Source of the DNA: Pseudobacter sp051955275
Lineage (GTDB): Bacteria; Bacteroidota; Bacteroidia; Chitinophagales; Chitinophagaceae
Assembly: GCF_051955275.1 (NCBI RefSeq)
Contig: NZ_JBQCGW010000305.1
Coordinates: 1-64,000 of the forward strand
Direction: 5' to 3'
DNA length: 64,000 nucleotides
Shown here: one piece after another, positions 1 through 9,177 of the stretch
How positions within the stretch are numbered: the stretch's first letter is position 1
How the letters are laid out: each line of letters starts with the position of its first letter
Position numbers and translations under genes: made by a program
Notes under the pieces: model-generated
What the model was told of the DNA's origin: nothing
Database searches by the model: none
Seen by the model: only the letters and a program-made list of their open reading frames with translations

Positions 1-1071
1 GCCAATACTTTCACACTGCCGTATTCAGCTGGTAAAGAGAACGAACCCGGCTTGCCGCTTAAACTGAGCGTTTCTTTCGAGGAACCTGTAGTACGTGCGC
101 CTTTGTCGAAATTATATGAGCAGATAGAGGCCGATCTGACAGCAGCGCTGGCTGTTAAGCTACCGCTGATGCAAAACGGCAGGTCACGTCACTGGCGCGC
201 GAACACGGCAGCAGTGAATGGATTTGCTGCCCGCTACTACCTGGCAATGAACAAATATACCGATGCACTGAAATACGCCAACCTGGCCTTGCAGGAGTAC
301 AGCACGCTGGTGGACTACAATACGCAGATGCAGTACGGCCGCGATGAAGTGGTAACCATCAATCCAGGCCCCAATGCACAAAGCGTTACCCTGAAATTTC
401 CGTATACGCACAATAACCAGGAAGACTTCACTGATATGATGGCCTGGCCCGAATTCCTTTATTTCAGGATGCTGAACTATGGCAGGTGGTGGTATATGCC
501 CAGCACTGCGTTGCTGAATCTGTACGACCAGGCGCATGACCTGCGTTACCGATATCATTATGTGGAGGGATATTCCTATGATCGTGATATGACCAACCCC
601 TCTTTCAATTATCCTGGTTATGTATTCTTCTATAAAGACAGGATCCCGTCTGGCCCCACCACCGCAGAAATATGGCTGATCAAGGCAGAAGCGCAGGCCC
701 GTACCGGTGACTTCAACGGTGCTGTTACTACACTGAACGCCCTGCGTGCAAAGCGCATGACGCCAGGCGCCTGGGTAAATCTTACTGCCACAGGTAAGGA
801 CGATGCGATAAAGAAGGTGCTGGAAGAAAGAAGGAGGGAAATGCCGTTCGTTCATCGCTGGTATGATGTACGGCGCTATAATAATAACGATGATCCGAAT
901 GATGATGTGGTAATGACTAAAACTTTTTACCCGTATACCTTATCCTCGGTATTGTCTGGCGAGCCTGTAAAGACTTACTCGATGCCTGTAAACTCCCGCC
1001 GGTTCGCAGCGCCGCTGCCAAGAACAGAAACGATCTCCAGTAATGGAGCCATTCAGCAGAATACTTATTGA
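1..1071 (+). CDS. SusD/RagB-family nutrient-binding lipoprotein, C-terminal part
   Basis: The reading frame is open from base 1, so the gene begins outside the window and its signal peptide and lipobox are missing. The visible 357 codons have the SusD C-terminal half: the helical stretch 'AEIWLIKAEAQARTGDF', then 'LNALRAKRM' and 'EERRREMPFVHRWYDVRR', which match the conserved end of SusD/RagB proteins. Family members are outer-membrane surface lipoproteins that cap a SusC TonB-dependent channel and deliver ligand to it. A TlpA-like gene follows after 17 nt, as in the complete locus at 34766-42985, so the missing upstream part is probably sigma/FecR/SusC. The ligand cannot be read from the sequence. 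Confidence 0.9.
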   Translation, partial: ANTFTLPYSAGKENEPGLPLKLSVSFEEPVVRAPLSKLYEQIEADLTAALAVKLPLMQNGRSRHWRANTAAVNGFAARYYLAMNKYTDALKYANLALQEYSTLVDYNTQMQYGRDEVVTINPGPNAQSVTLKFPYTHNNQEDFTDMMAWPEFLYFRMLNYGRWWYMPSTALLNLYDQAHDLRYRYHYVEGYSYDRDMTNPSFNYPGYVFFYKDRIPSGPTTAEIWLIKAEAQARTGDFNGAVTTLNALRAKRMTPGAWVNLTATGKDDAIKKVLEERRREMPFVHRWYDVRRYNNNDDPNDDVVMTKTFYPYTLSSVLSGEPVKTYSMPVNSRRFAAPLPRTETISSNGAIQQNTY

Positions 1072-1088
1072 TAAAGAAGTAAAGACAT

Positions 1089-2216
1089 ATGAGAAAGCTT
1101 GCAGGCGTTTTATTAATTAGTGCGCCTTTCTATCTGCATGCGCAGATACCATTCAAGGTGTCCGGTAAGATCGGAACTTTAAACGCGCCGGCCAGGATAG
1201 TGTTGAGCTATGTTGACAGCAGCGATAATTTCATAACGGATACGGGTACACTAAAAAATGGCCGGTTTGGTTTTTCAGGCAATATAGCTTATCCTGCCAG
1301 GGCTTCGTTGTTGCTGTATAAACCCGGAGAGCCTGCTACGATGGAGCAGCCGGATATCATCACACTGTATCTGGATGGCCATCCTATCACAGTGATCAGT
1401 AAAGATGCTGTAAAAAGGGCCACCGTTAAGGGCTCTCTGTTAAATAAGCAATATTCCAACCTGCTGGCAGCCTTACAGCCGTTCAATCAACGGTTGATGG
1501 CATTGAGTGAAGCCAATGACCGCTACGCTGCGGAAAGGGGCGATGCAAAAGATACGATGCCCGGATTGGCGGAAAAGCGGGCGGCAGTGGCCAACGAAAA
1601 AAAGGCAGTCATAAAGAAATTCATTGCTGAAAACCCGGGATCGTATCTGAGCCTGGAGATGATGCCGGTGGCGGTTTCCTGGCCTTACCAACTGGAGGAA
1701 CTGGAGCCTGCATTTAACGCGCTGACCGAGGCTGTAAGGAACACGCCGTCCGGCAAAAAGATGGCGGAGCATATCCTGAAGATGAAAACAATCGGCGTGG
1801 GTTCGCTGGCGCCGGACTTTGTACAAAATGATACGGGCGGTGTTCCGGTGAAGCTGTCTTCGTTCAGGGGAAAATATGTACTGATCGATTTTTGGGCAAG
1901 CTGGTGTGTGCCCTGCCGTGCGGATAATCACGGGTTGGTTAAGCTTTTCAGTCAATACAAAGACAAAAATTTCACCGTGCTGGGCGTATCACTGGATCGT
2001 CCGGGTGACAGGGAAAAATGGCTGAAGGCCATCATTGATGACGGGCTGGTGTGGACGAACGTGTCGGACCTGGCATACTGGAAAAACAGTGCAGCGCAAT
2101 TGTACGGGGTGAAGTCCATCCCTCAGAATTACCTGGTAGATCCATCGGGCATGATCATAGCACAGAACCTGCATGGCAATGAACTGGATGAAAAGCTGAA
2201 AGAATTACTTCCATAA
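1089..2216 (+). CDS. TlpA-like thiol-disulfide oxidoreductase with DUF4369-like N-terminus
   Basis: A 375-residue secreted protein. The N-terminal hydrophobic stretch ending 'FYLHAQ' is a signal peptide. Residues ~20-130 resemble the DUF4369 beta domain that often precedes TlpA modules in Bacteroidota. Residues ~240-375 are a thioredoxin fold with the redox motif WCVPC (about residue 271) in 'DFWASWCVPCRADN' and a cis-proline loop 'KSIPQNYLVDPSG'. It should act in the periplasm as a disulfide reductase. It lies 17 nt behind the partial SusD gene, so the two are probably cotranscribed. The protein at 41873-42985 has the same architecture in the same position. The actual redox partner is unknown. 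Confidence 0.9.
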   Translation: MRKLAGVLLISAPFYLHAQIPFKVSGKIGTLNAPARIVLSYVDSSDNFITDTGTLKNGRFGFSGNIAYPARASLLLYKPGEPATMEQPDIITLYLDGHPITVISKDAVKRATVKGSLLNKQYSNLLAALQPFNQRLMALSEANDRYAAERGDAKDTMPGLAEKRAAVANEKKAVIKKFIAENPGSYLSLEMMPVAVSWPYQLEELEPAFNALTEAVRNTPSGKKMAEHILKMKTIGVGSLAPDFVQNDTGGVPVKLSSFRGKYVLIDFWASWCVPCRADNHGLVKLFSQYKDKNFTVLGVSLDRPGDREKWLKAIIDDGLVWTNVSDLAYWKNSAAQLYGVKSIPQNYLVDPSGMIIAQNLHGNELDEKLKELLP

Positions 2217-2306
2217 GATCGGCCTGTCGATTTTTCCCGGTTCCTGCTGCCGTGTAACCTAAATCGTATCTTTAACGCTGTATCCAGGTTTACAAAAAAA
2301 TGAACC

Positions 2307-3059
2307 ATGACAGCGTTATCCAAAGGGTTAAATGATATGAGCTTTCACCGGGACAGGATTGAGCAGCCCGGAAAATATCCGTTCAATATTCCGGCGCTCA
2401 GGGGGCTTACCCGGTTGAAGTTCCACCCGGCCGTGACTTACCTGTCAGGAGAGAATGGCATGGGTAAATCTACTTTGATAGAGGCTATCGCCATTGTCTG
2501 CGGATTCAATCCTGAAGGAGGCTCTAAGAATTTCAACTTCAATACAAGGTCATCACATTCCGCATTGCATGAATATATTACGGTAGGCCGGGGAAGAAAA
2601 CATAAGGACGGCTACTTCCTGCGAAGTGAAAGCTTCTTCAATGTAGCTACCAATATTGAAAAGCTGGATGAGGAGCCCTCTTTCGGCGGTAAATTGATTG
2701 ATAGCTATGGAGGTAAATCCCTGCATGAGCAATCTCATGGAGAATCTTTCTGGGCTTTGTTCATGAACCGTTTCAGGGGGGATGGACTGTATATCCTGGA
2801 TGAGCCCGAAGCTGCCTTATCGCCCTCACGCCAGATGGCCATGCTCACGAGGATGCATGAGCTGATCAGGCAGGGTTCTCAGTTCATCATTGCCACGCAT
2901 TCCCCGATCGTAATGGCTTATCCCGGATCCATTATTTATGAACTGCAGGAAAACGGGATCCGGCAATGCAGTTATACAGAAACGGAGAATTACAAAGTCA
3001 CGGCAGGTTTTATCAATAACCATGAGCAGATGGTGAGGATCCTGCTGGAGGACGAATAG
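2307..3059 (+). CDS. AAA family ATPase (COG3910-like, ABC/RecF fold)
   Basis: A 250-residue cytoplasmic protein that is nearly all nucleotide-binding domain. Walker A is 'GENGMGKSTLIEAIA' (about residues 49-63). A signature-like 'SHGESF' lies near residue 145, Walker B is 'LYILDEPEAALSP' near residue 160, and a switch histidine follows in 'IIATHSPIVMA'. This is the layout of small single-domain predicted ATPases related to ABC and RecF proteins, which lack transmembrane segments. ATG codons at 2307 and 2337 are both possible; the second, 'MSFHRDRIEQPGKYPF', is the more usual family start. It stands alone between the TlpA gene and a convergent export operon, so context gives no function. Confidence 0.8.
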   Translation: MTALSKGLNDMSFHRDRIEQPGKYPFNIPALRGLTRLKFHPAVTYLSGENGMGKSTLIEAIAIVCGFNPEGGSKNFNFNTRSSHSALHEYITVGRGRKHKDGYFLRSESFFNVATNIEKLDEEPSFGGKLIDSYGGKSLHEQSHGESFWALFMNRFRGDGLYILDEPEAALSPSRQMAMLTRMHELIRQGSQFIIATHSPIVMAYPGSIIYELQENGIRQCSYTETENYKVTAGFINNHEQMVRILLEDE

Positions 3060-3074
3060 CATCGGTGAACCCGC

Positions 3075-3098
3075 AAAAACAGGTAAGAAGTATTACCT
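3075..3098 (-). terminator. Intrinsic terminator of the export operon
   Basis: Read on the minus strand this is AGGTAA-TACTTC-TTACCT followed by GTTTTT, a 6-bp stem with a U-run. It lies about 12 nt past the stop of the TolC-type gene. Confidence 0.55.
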
Positions 3099-3109
3099 AA
3101 AGCAAAAAT

Positions 3110-4525
3110 CTACAGGTTGGCCATCAAACCAGCCGACCATTGTATCCCATACACTGCTTTCCGGTATTTCACCTGCAGCTCGATCAGCTTTTGCTGCATT
3201 TCCAGCAGCTTGTTTTCCCGTGCGTTGATCAGGAAGATGGAACTTTCTCCCTGACTGAATTTCAGATCTTCCATCCGTAGCAGGAATTCATAGGAGCGGT
3301 TGGTTTCCCGGGCAGCCTGTAGCTGATATTGCAGTTGAACAGCTTCCGTGAAATATTGTCTTACTTTATTCTGCAGTGTCCATTGCTTTTGCTGCAGATC
3401 AAAATTGTTATCGCGTATTTTGATCAGCGCATTCCGGTATTCTCCGCGTTGTTGTCTCCATAATAACGGCAGCTGAACATTCACGCCGAATTTGTAATTG
3501 TTCTCAAAGTAGGGCCATGAAATATTCTTGAACTGGTAGTACTCCTTGCTGAGCAGGTTGGCCTGAAGATTTACCACGGGCAAAAAGTTTTGCAGCTTGA
3601 GTTTGCGTTCAGCTTCCAGGATACCGGATTTAAAGCGGCCTATCTGCAATGCCGGGTGGTCAAGGTTCAGCTGGGTAATCAACTGGCTGGTATCCGGCAG
3701 CAATTGCATGGCGGGAAGATTCACGGTATCCGGCAAAAAAGATTCAGGAAGGAGGTAAGGAGCTCCTTCACTGCTCCAGAGGAAGGATGACAGTGCGATC
3801 GATTTTTTATTCAGCTCCATCAAAGCTGCCGATTGCATGAGTTGTACCGACTGCAACTGGGCCCATGCTTCAATGGTGTCAGCCAAAGCCCTGTCGCCGT
3901 TTTTATACGACAACACCACTAACCTGTTTCGTTCGTTGGCCACTTCAATGAACTTAGTATACACATTGTAGAGATACCAGGAGCCGGCCCATTCCCAGTA
4001 CGATGAACGGGCTTCAAACAAAAGGTCGTTGATCATCAGTTCACGTTCCTGATCCGTCAGTTGCTGATAGATACCAGCCTGCCGGAGCGTAGTACGCTTC
4101 TTGTCAGTAAGCAGGCCATTCAGGAGAGGGATTTCAACGCCAAGATAACTGGCCACGCCTCTCGTACGTTCGGGGTTGATATAGTTACCATCACTTTTTT
4201 CGTAACCGGCTTTCAGGTTGACTCCTGTGGCGGTAGGAATTTTCAGTTCCGGATTGATATAGCGATAATAGTTGACACCATCGAGTGTTTTGGAAGTGGT
4301 GCCTGCTGCTGCAATGGGATCAAATGCACCGCGGGCGGTGAGCAGATCGGCCGCGGCTTTCTGAACCAACAGGTCGGCCTGTTTAACAACCGGGTGGAAT
4401 TGTTTCACCTGCGCCACAAAGGCTTCTTCTGTGAGTACTTGCTGGTTCTGTGCCCCGGCCCGCAGGGTGGACCCCAGCACAATCAGGCTGATGAGTACGA
4501 TATGTTTCAATGCGGCAGGTAACAT
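3110..4525 (-). CDS. TolC-family outer-membrane channel protein
   Basis: A 471-residue protein with a signal peptide ('LISLIVLGSTLRAGAQ'), then long alpha-helical, Gln/Leu-rich stretches alternating with beta segments, as in outer-membrane efflux (TolC/OEP) proteins. The repeat pattern 'HPVVKQADLLVQKAAADLLTA' near the N-terminus and 'HPALQIGRFKSGILEAERK' halfway reflects the internal duplication of the TolC fold. It is the last gene of an operon with the HlyD-type adaptor (6 nt upstream) and the ABC exporter. Together they would form a channel across both membranes. Substrate is unknown. Confidence 0.88.
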   Translation of the reverse strand: MLPAALKHIVLISLIVLGSTLRAGAQNQQVLTEEAFVAQVKQFHPVVKQADLLVQKAAADLLTARGAFDPIAAAGTTSKTLDGVNYYRYINPELKIPTATGVNLKAGYEKSDGNYINPERTRGVASYLGVEIPLLNGLLTDKKRTTLRQAGIYQQLTDQERELMINDLLFEARSSYWEWAGSWYLYNVYTKFIEVANERNRLVVLSYKNGDRALADTIEAWAQLQSVQLMQSAALMELNKKSIALSSFLWSSEGAPYLLPESFLPDTVNLPAMQLLPDTSQLITQLNLDHPALQIGRFKSGILEAERKLKLQNFLPVVNLQANLLSKEYYQFKNISWPYFENNYKFGVNVQLPLLWRQQRGEYRNALIKIRDNNFDLQQKQWTLQNKVRQYFTEAVQLQYQLQAARETNRSYEFLLRMEDLKFSQGESSIFLINARENKLLEMQQKLIELQVKYRKAVYGIQWSAGLMANL

Positions 4526-4531
4526 AGGTGA

Positions 4532-5896
4532 TTAATAACTGCTTGACTGATTGTTTTTCTTTGGTTCTACGGTTTCAGGTTTGTAATACTCTGGAGGGAA
4601 ACCGTTCACATTCCGCCATAATTCATAGTACACTGGTACATCCTTCAGCAGCATGATACCTTCGGCGCCTCCGCCGATCCGTAGCTGGGCCGGCCATTTC
4701 CTGTCATCTGGGTCTTCCACTATCAAAGCCCTGAACATGCCATTGACGCTCGCTGAATTTTCAACAGCGATCACCTTTCCTCCGAAAGTTCCGTAACTGC
4801 CGCCGGGCCATCCGCTGAATACAATGGCGGGGAAGCCGTCAAAAACAAAACGAACTTTCTGGCCCCGGTTAACGAGGGGGAGGTCCATGGGTTTTACAAA
4901 TAACTCTATTGCGTACTGGATTTTGTCGGGCACTATCTCCACAATCATATCTCCTTCTTTCAGGAACTCACCGATCCCTGCCTTACGGGCTTTTGTGATC
5001 TGGCCGCTCTGTGGCGCGATGATATAATAGAGTTTACTTCGTGCATCGTAGTTGGCCAGTTGATTACGCAGTTTAACCAATTCCGCTTCCGTGGTGGCAG
5101 CATCCGATAAAGAGGAAAATCTGTCGCCGCTCACTTTAGCAATCTTGTCTGCATACTCCTGGCGTGCGGACTGTTGTTCGATGCGCAGGTTGATCAGTTC
5201 CTGTTTGCTTTGCTGCAGTTTATTGTCGGCGCTGTTCCATTTTGCCAGGGCATTCTGGTGGTTGATCTTTCTTCTTTCAAAATCAGTGAGGGAGATGGCG
5301 CCGCTGTCGAGCATGATGCGGGCCGACTCGATCTGCCGTTTATAAGCTTCCAGTTCATTGGCTGCAGCAACCAGGTCGGCCTCTTCCGTTCTGATCTTCA
5401 GTTGTTGCTGGGTGATCTTATTGTCGAGCGACTGCAACTTAAGTTCCCTGGCCTGCTCCAGCGCTGACGACTGCACACTGGTAGCTGAAGCCTTATTGCG
5501 GTATCCTTCCATGGATTGCTGTTTGGCTTCGATCTGCTCCTGCGTTCTCTGTACCAGTTGAGGATCGAAATATTCCACTTTCACTTCTCCCAATTGTAAC
5601 AGCGTATCACCTGCGTTCACAAAATCACCTTCTTTGATATACCACCTGGCGATGCTTCCGGCAATCAGGGTATTCACCTGTTGCGGACGCTGCTCCTGCC
5701 GTAATGTGGTAACGGTTCCTCTTGCCCGGATATTTTGGGTCCAGGGCAGAAATAGAATTGCCACCATGAGCAGGAGCATTCCCCATAACCATTTTCTGAT
5801 CCGGCTGCTTTTGTAAAACTGGTAGATGTTGGAAAAGCTGTGAAGCCTGCTTTCCGCAGCGATCGTTTCTATTTCGGATTCCAGATACCTGCTCAT
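4532..5896 (-). CDS. HlyD-type periplasmic adaptor of type I export
   Basis: A 454-residue membrane-fusion protein. A short cytoplasmic N-terminus is followed by one transmembrane helix (about residues 37-53, 'WLWGMLLLMVAILFLPW'). Next come a biotinyl/lipoyl half ('AGSIARWYIKEGDFVNAGD'), a long coiled-coil hairpin (~105-285) and the second lipoyl half ('IIAPQSGQITKARKAGIGEF'). The C-terminal beta barrel includes 'IVEIVPDKIQYAIELFVKP'. It links the ABC exporter to the TolC-type channel. The start codon follows the exporter stop by a single base, so translation is probably coupled. Confidence 0.9.
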   Translation of the reverse strand: MSRYLESEIETIAAESRLHSFSNIYQFYKSSRIRKWLWGMLLLMVAILFLPWTQNIRARGTVTTLRQEQRPQQVNTLIAGSIARWYIKEGDFVNAGDTLLQLGEVKVEYFDPQLVQRTQEQIEAKQQSMEGYRNKASATSVQSSALEQARELKLQSLDNKITQQQLKIRTEEADLVAAANELEAYKRQIESARIMLDSGAISLTDFERRKINHQNALAKWNSADNKLQQSKQELINLRIEQQSARQEYADKIAKVSGDRFSSLSDAATTEAELVKLRNQLANYDARSKLYYIIAPQSGQITKARKAGIGEFLKEGDMIVEIVPDKIQYAIELFVKPMDLPLVNRGQKVRFVFDGFPAIVFSGWPGGSYGTFGGKVIAVENSASVNGMFRALIVEDPDDRKWPAQLRIGGGAEGIMLLKDVPVYYELWRNVNGFPPEYYKPETVEPKKNNQSSSY

Positions 5897-5897
5897 G

Positions 5898-7580
5898 TTA
5901 TTGCTTGTTTATGATGGTATTCAATGTTCCGTCAAGGTCTAATCCAATGATCTGATCACAGTGCTGACCGAGTGTTTCGTCCTGCGATGCGATCAATATA
6001 GTGGAGGTTTTATTGGCCTTCACATAGTTGATGGTTTTCATTTTGTTTTCCGGGGAGAGATGGGTAAAGGGATCTTCCAGCAGCAGCAGCCGGTGTTCGG
6101 CAAGCAATGCACGAATGAGCAAAATGGTTTTGCGTACTTTTTCAGCCAGTTTGTTCCCCACCGGCAGCAATACCGTATCAAACCCGTTGGGCAGGGATTT
6201 TACATAGCTGGTGAGGCCTGTGATCTCGCAGAGCTCATTTACCTGCCTGAGTTCGATGGAGGGTTTTCCCATGGTCAGGTTCTCCCAGAGTGTTCCCTGG
6301 AAAATGTCCTGGCTGCCAAGCAGGATGCCCGTGAGTTTGCGCAGGCTGGCCACCTGGTAGTTACCCACCGGAACACCATCGATGAGGATATTCCCGGAAT
6401 AATTTTTAAAAGCGCCAGTGAGCAGGCGAAGCAGGCTGGATTTACCGGAGCCCGACATACCAGTGACCTGAACCATCTGACCTGCTGCAATATTGAGGCT
6501 GATATTTTTCAGTACCGGTTTGTTATTGCCATAAGCAAAGGTCACTTCTTTGAATTCGATGGAAACTCCTTCCGCTTCTGCGGGTAACTCCAGGTTGCCG
6601 CTTTGTTCCGTTTCAGCTTCTGCGATGGCGCTTAATTTTTCAACCGACACGATGGCATCGTATACGGTATCCAGGTTCACGATCAGTTTTTCTATGGATG
6701 CGATGATGGCGATGATCACAATTTCCGCGGCGATGAACTGCCCGATATTGATCTGCTGGTCAACCAGGAGGTAGGCACCGATGATCAGCATGGCTGCAGT
6801 GATCAGGATCTTGAAGGATATAAGGCTCCAGAACTGTATCAGCAATATGTTGAAGTAACTGGTGCGTGAAGAAAGGTAGTCACTCACCAGTGCATCTGTT
6901 TTATTCATGTGCAGGGAAGTGCCCTTTGTATATTTAAAGGATTTGATACTGCGTGCTATTTCCTGCAGCCAGGCGGCTACGGCAAATTTGTAAGTGCTGG
7001 CCCGGTAAGCAGCCTGGAGGCCCTGGGTAGAGGAGAGGCGGATGATGGCAAAAACAATGAGGATGAGCATCAGGCCGAAGGCGATGAAAACAGGATGGTA
7101 GAACGAAAGCAACAGCAGCCCCAGGGTTACCTGGATCACAGCGGCGGGCAGTTCTATCATCAGTTTATCTATTCCTTTCTGCAGGGAAACACTGTCGAAA
7201 TACCTGTTGACCATTTCCGGGAGATACTCATGATCGAGCTTCTCGATATTCAGTTTCGGGATCCTGTCGCTGTATTCCAGGGAATATCTCACAAACAGTT
7301 TCTGTTTTACTTTCTCGATGATCTGTAACTGGCGGACCTGTAACAGTCCATTGATAAAGACGCCAAAGACCACCATGCCTATCAATACCACAATTGAAGT
7401 GGAGATGGTGCCTGCCAGTACAAAGCTAATGATGGATTGAATACCGAGGGGAAGCGAAAGCTGGACCAGGCCCGCCAGCAATGCGAAGACGCAGGCTGCT
7501 GCAAAGTCTTTTCTTTCGAGCATCAGGATCCTGTTCAGTTTCAACAGCGATTTTACCAGAGAAAGTTTATTGTCTGCCAT
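5898..7580 (-). CDS. ABC exporter (membrane + ATPase) with degenerate ATPase motifs
   Basis: A 560-residue half-transporter. Five to six transmembrane helices fill residues ~25-305 and an ATPase domain ~335-555. There is no C39 peptidase domain. Walker A is intact ('GMSGSGKSSLLRLL') and a Q-loop is visible ('GSQDIFQGTLWENL'). Three other motifs are abnormal. The LSGGQ signature is replaced by 'GNKLAEKVRKT'. Walker B reads 'LLLLEDPF', so the usual Asp-Glu order is inverted. The H-loop position reads 'LIASQDE' without histidine. Bacteroidota exporters of this type may share the pattern as a family trait, but that is from memory. First gene of the exporter/HlyD/TolC operon; export of a protein, peptide or small molecule is inferred. 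Confidence 0.85.
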   Translation of the reverse strand: MADNKLSLVKSLLKLNRILMLERKDFAAACVFALLAGLVQLSLPLGIQSIISFVLAGTISTSIVVLIGMVVFGVFINGLLQVRQLQIIEKVKQKLFVRYSLEYSDRIPKLNIEKLDHEYLPEMVNRYFDSVSLQKGIDKLMIELPAAVIQVTLGLLLLSFYHPVFIAFGLMLILIVFAIIRLSSTQGLQAAYRASTYKFAVAAWLQEIARSIKSFKYTKGTSLHMNKTDALVSDYLSSRTSYFNILLIQFWSLISFKILITAAMLIIGAYLLVDQQINIGQFIAAEIVIIAIIASIEKLIVNLDTVYDAIVSVEKLSAIAEAETEQSGNLELPAEAEGVSIEFKEVTFAYGNNKPVLKNISLNIAAGQMVQVTGMSGSGKSSLLRLLTGAFKNYSGNILIDGVPVGNYQVASLRKLTGILLGSQDIFQGTLWENLTMGKPSIELRQVNELCEITGLTSYVKSLPNGFDTVLLPVGNKLAEKVRKTILLIRALLAEHRLLLLEDPFTHLSPENKMKTINYVKANKTSTILIASQDETLGQHCDQIIGLDLDGTLNTIINKQ

Positions 7581-7591
7581 TTGCCTTGAGT

Positions 7592-7610
7592 TGACATTGC
7601 TTGGATGTCA
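7592..7610. promoter_or_regulatory. Candidate TetR operator
   Basis: The inverted repeat TGACAT-N7-ATGTCA lies 12-30 nt upstream of the exporter start codon, in the region shared with the divergent TetR-type gene. The flanking TTGCC (7581-7585) and GGCAA (7611-7615) are also mutually complementary. Size and position fit a TetR dimer site that would block the export operon. Binding is inferred only. Confidence 0.4.
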
Positions 7611-7720
7611 GGCAAAAATAATATATATGCTTTATTTAATGATAGTAATACTATTAGAATGTTATGTGAAAATATCCGGCTTAATAGCGTAACTTACAAA
7701 AAGTTTCGATTTTTGCTATT

Positions 7721-8401
7721 ATGGAACTCCAGTTACAGATCAAGATGAACCCCAAGTTGTATTTGCGTGATCCGGAGCAATCCCCGCTTGGGCGTAATAT
7801 CATTCAGCATAGCATCCTTATGATCCAGAAAATTGGATTTGAGGATTTTACATTCAAGAAGCTGGCGGTTGAAGTAGGAACCACGGAAGCCAGTATCTAC
7901 CGGTATTTCGAGAACAAGCATAAACTGCTGACTTATGTCATTGCCTGGTTCTGGACCTGGCTGGAATACCAGTTATTATATCATACCAACAATGTAAAGT
8001 CACCCAAAGAGAAGATACAGGTGGTGATCCGCTTACTGGCATTTCAATTGCCCGATCAGTTCACTTTCAGTCATATAGACCGGAACCGCTTGTATGAGAT
8101 CGCTATTACGGAAGGCAGTAAATCTTACCTTACCAAACATGTAACCCAGGATAACAAGGACCATTTCTTCAAACCATACAAAGACCTTTGTGCGCGGATC
8201 GCGGAAATCTTCAGGGAGTACAACCCCTCGTACAAATATCCGAGATCCCTCTCCAGCACCCTGCTGGAAATGGCGCATTACCAGTTTTTCTTCAAGAAGA
8301 ATTTGCCAGGCCTCACGGATTTTGCCAATGCGAAGGATGATGCAGGGGTAGTTCAGTTTCTCCAGCATCTTGTGTTCAGCGCGTTGAAAAAGGGTTCCTG
8401 A
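7721..8401 (+). CDS. TetR-family transcriptional regulator
   Basis: A 226-residue protein with an N-terminal TetR DNA-binding domain at about residues 25-75. The helix-turn-helix core is 'FTFKKLAVEVGTTEASIYRYF' with the hallmark 'YRYFENKHKLL' end. The remaining ~150 residues form a helical ligand-binding domain rich in aromatic residues. ATG at 7721 and at 7745 are both possible starts. It is transcribed away from the export operon, and the 140-bp gap holds a palindrome (7592-7610) that would suit it. Local repression of the exporter is therefore likely. The inducer is unknown. Confidence 0.85.
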   Translation: MELQLQIKMNPKLYLRDPEQSPLGRNIIQHSILMIQKIGFEDFTFKKLAVEVGTTEASIYRYFENKHKLLTYVIAWFWTWLEYQLLYHTNNVKSPKEKIQVVIRLLAFQLPDQFTFSHIDRNRLYEIAITEGSKSYLTKHVTQDNKDHFFKPYKDLCARIAEIFREYNPSYKYPRSLSSTLLEMAHYQFFFKKNLPGLTDFANAKDDAGVVQFLQHLVFSALKKGS

Positions 8402-8469
8402 TCTACTTACGGTGATGGATAAAATACTTTCCGTCCATGGAAATTAAAAATCCATTTGTCTATTTTAAT

Positions 8470-8477
8470 TAAATTTG
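8470..8477 (+). promoter_or_regulatory. Candidate -7 promoter box (TAnnTTTG)
   Basis: TAAATTTG matches the Bacteroidota -7 consensus and lies 49 nt upstream of the sigma factor start. The TTTG at 8455-8458 is too close for a normal -33 box, so only half the promoter is supported. Confidence 0.35.
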
Positions 8478-8526
8478 TTTGGCTCGTTAATTGCAATAAA
8501 GCGCACCAAAACAACTGACCCTCTGA

Positions 8527-9096
8527 GTGATATCCAAACAATCATCGCAGGAAAGAATATTGCTGTTACAGGTAGCAGCCGGTGATGAACAGGCCTTCAG
8601 AGCATTGACACATCAGTACTCCGGCCTTGTTTTCAAGTTCATCCATCAACACCTGAACGACAGGCAGCAGGCCGAAGAGATCGTTCAGGATATCTTTGTA
8701 AAACTCTGGCTTACCAGGGAAACTCTCTCCCAGATCGACAGCTTCCGCTCTTTCCTCCTCATCGTTTGCCGTAACCACGCCTTCAATGCCATCAAAAAAA
8801 TGGTCAGGGAAAGGAACAGGGAATGGGATTGGGATCATGACAAGAATATTGGTCAGTCCGGTGAAGATGATCCACTTCAGAAAGAACAGCTGTTCCTCCT
8901 CATAGAAGAAGCCGTTGAACAACTACCTCCCCAGCAACAAAAAGCCTGGAAGCTCTGCCGGCAGGGTGGACTGAAATATGAACAGGCTGCCCACGAAATG
9001 CAGGTGTCGCGCGACGCAGTAAAAAAATATTTACAGTATGCCAACAGCGCCATCAAAAAGTATGTCTCTGGTAAACTGCCCATCTATCATCCCTGA
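8527..9096 (+). CDS. ECF-type RNA polymerase sigma factor (locus 1)
   Basis: A 189-residue sigma-70 family protein of the ECF class. Region 2 spans residues ~12-80 ('RQQAEEIVQDIFVKLWLTRE', then 'FRSFLLIVCRNHAFN'). Region 4 lies at ~125-180 with the helix-turn-helix 'LKYEQAAHEMQVSRDAVKKY'. The frame offers a GTG start at 8527 and no upstream ATG. It is followed after 81 nt by its FecR-type anti-sigma gene, then SusC and SusD. This is the layout of cell-surface signalling, in which an occupied outer-membrane transporter releases the sigma factor. Unlike the other three sigma factors here it has no hydrophobic C-terminal tail. Confidence 0.92.
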   Translation: MISKQSSQERILLLQVAAGDEQAFRALTHQYSGLVFKFIHQHLNDRQQAEEIVQDIFVKLWLTRETLSQIDSFRSFLLIVCRNHAFNAIKKMVRERNREWDWDHDKNIGQSGEDDPLQKEQLFLLIEEAVEQLPPQQQKAWKLCRQGGLKYEQAAHEMQVSRDAVKKYLQYANSAIKKYVSGKLPIYHP

Positions 9097-9177
9097 TCCT
9101 GCCTTATTATAAAAATATTCTTCTTTCTCTATCCCCTTTTTTCAACTCCGGTTGTCTCTGGATATACAATCATCATT

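Noticed and set aside
5898..7580. Bacteriocin exporter with leader peptidase
   Set aside because: There is no C39 peptidase domain and no precursor peptide gene with a double-glycine leader was seen nearby.
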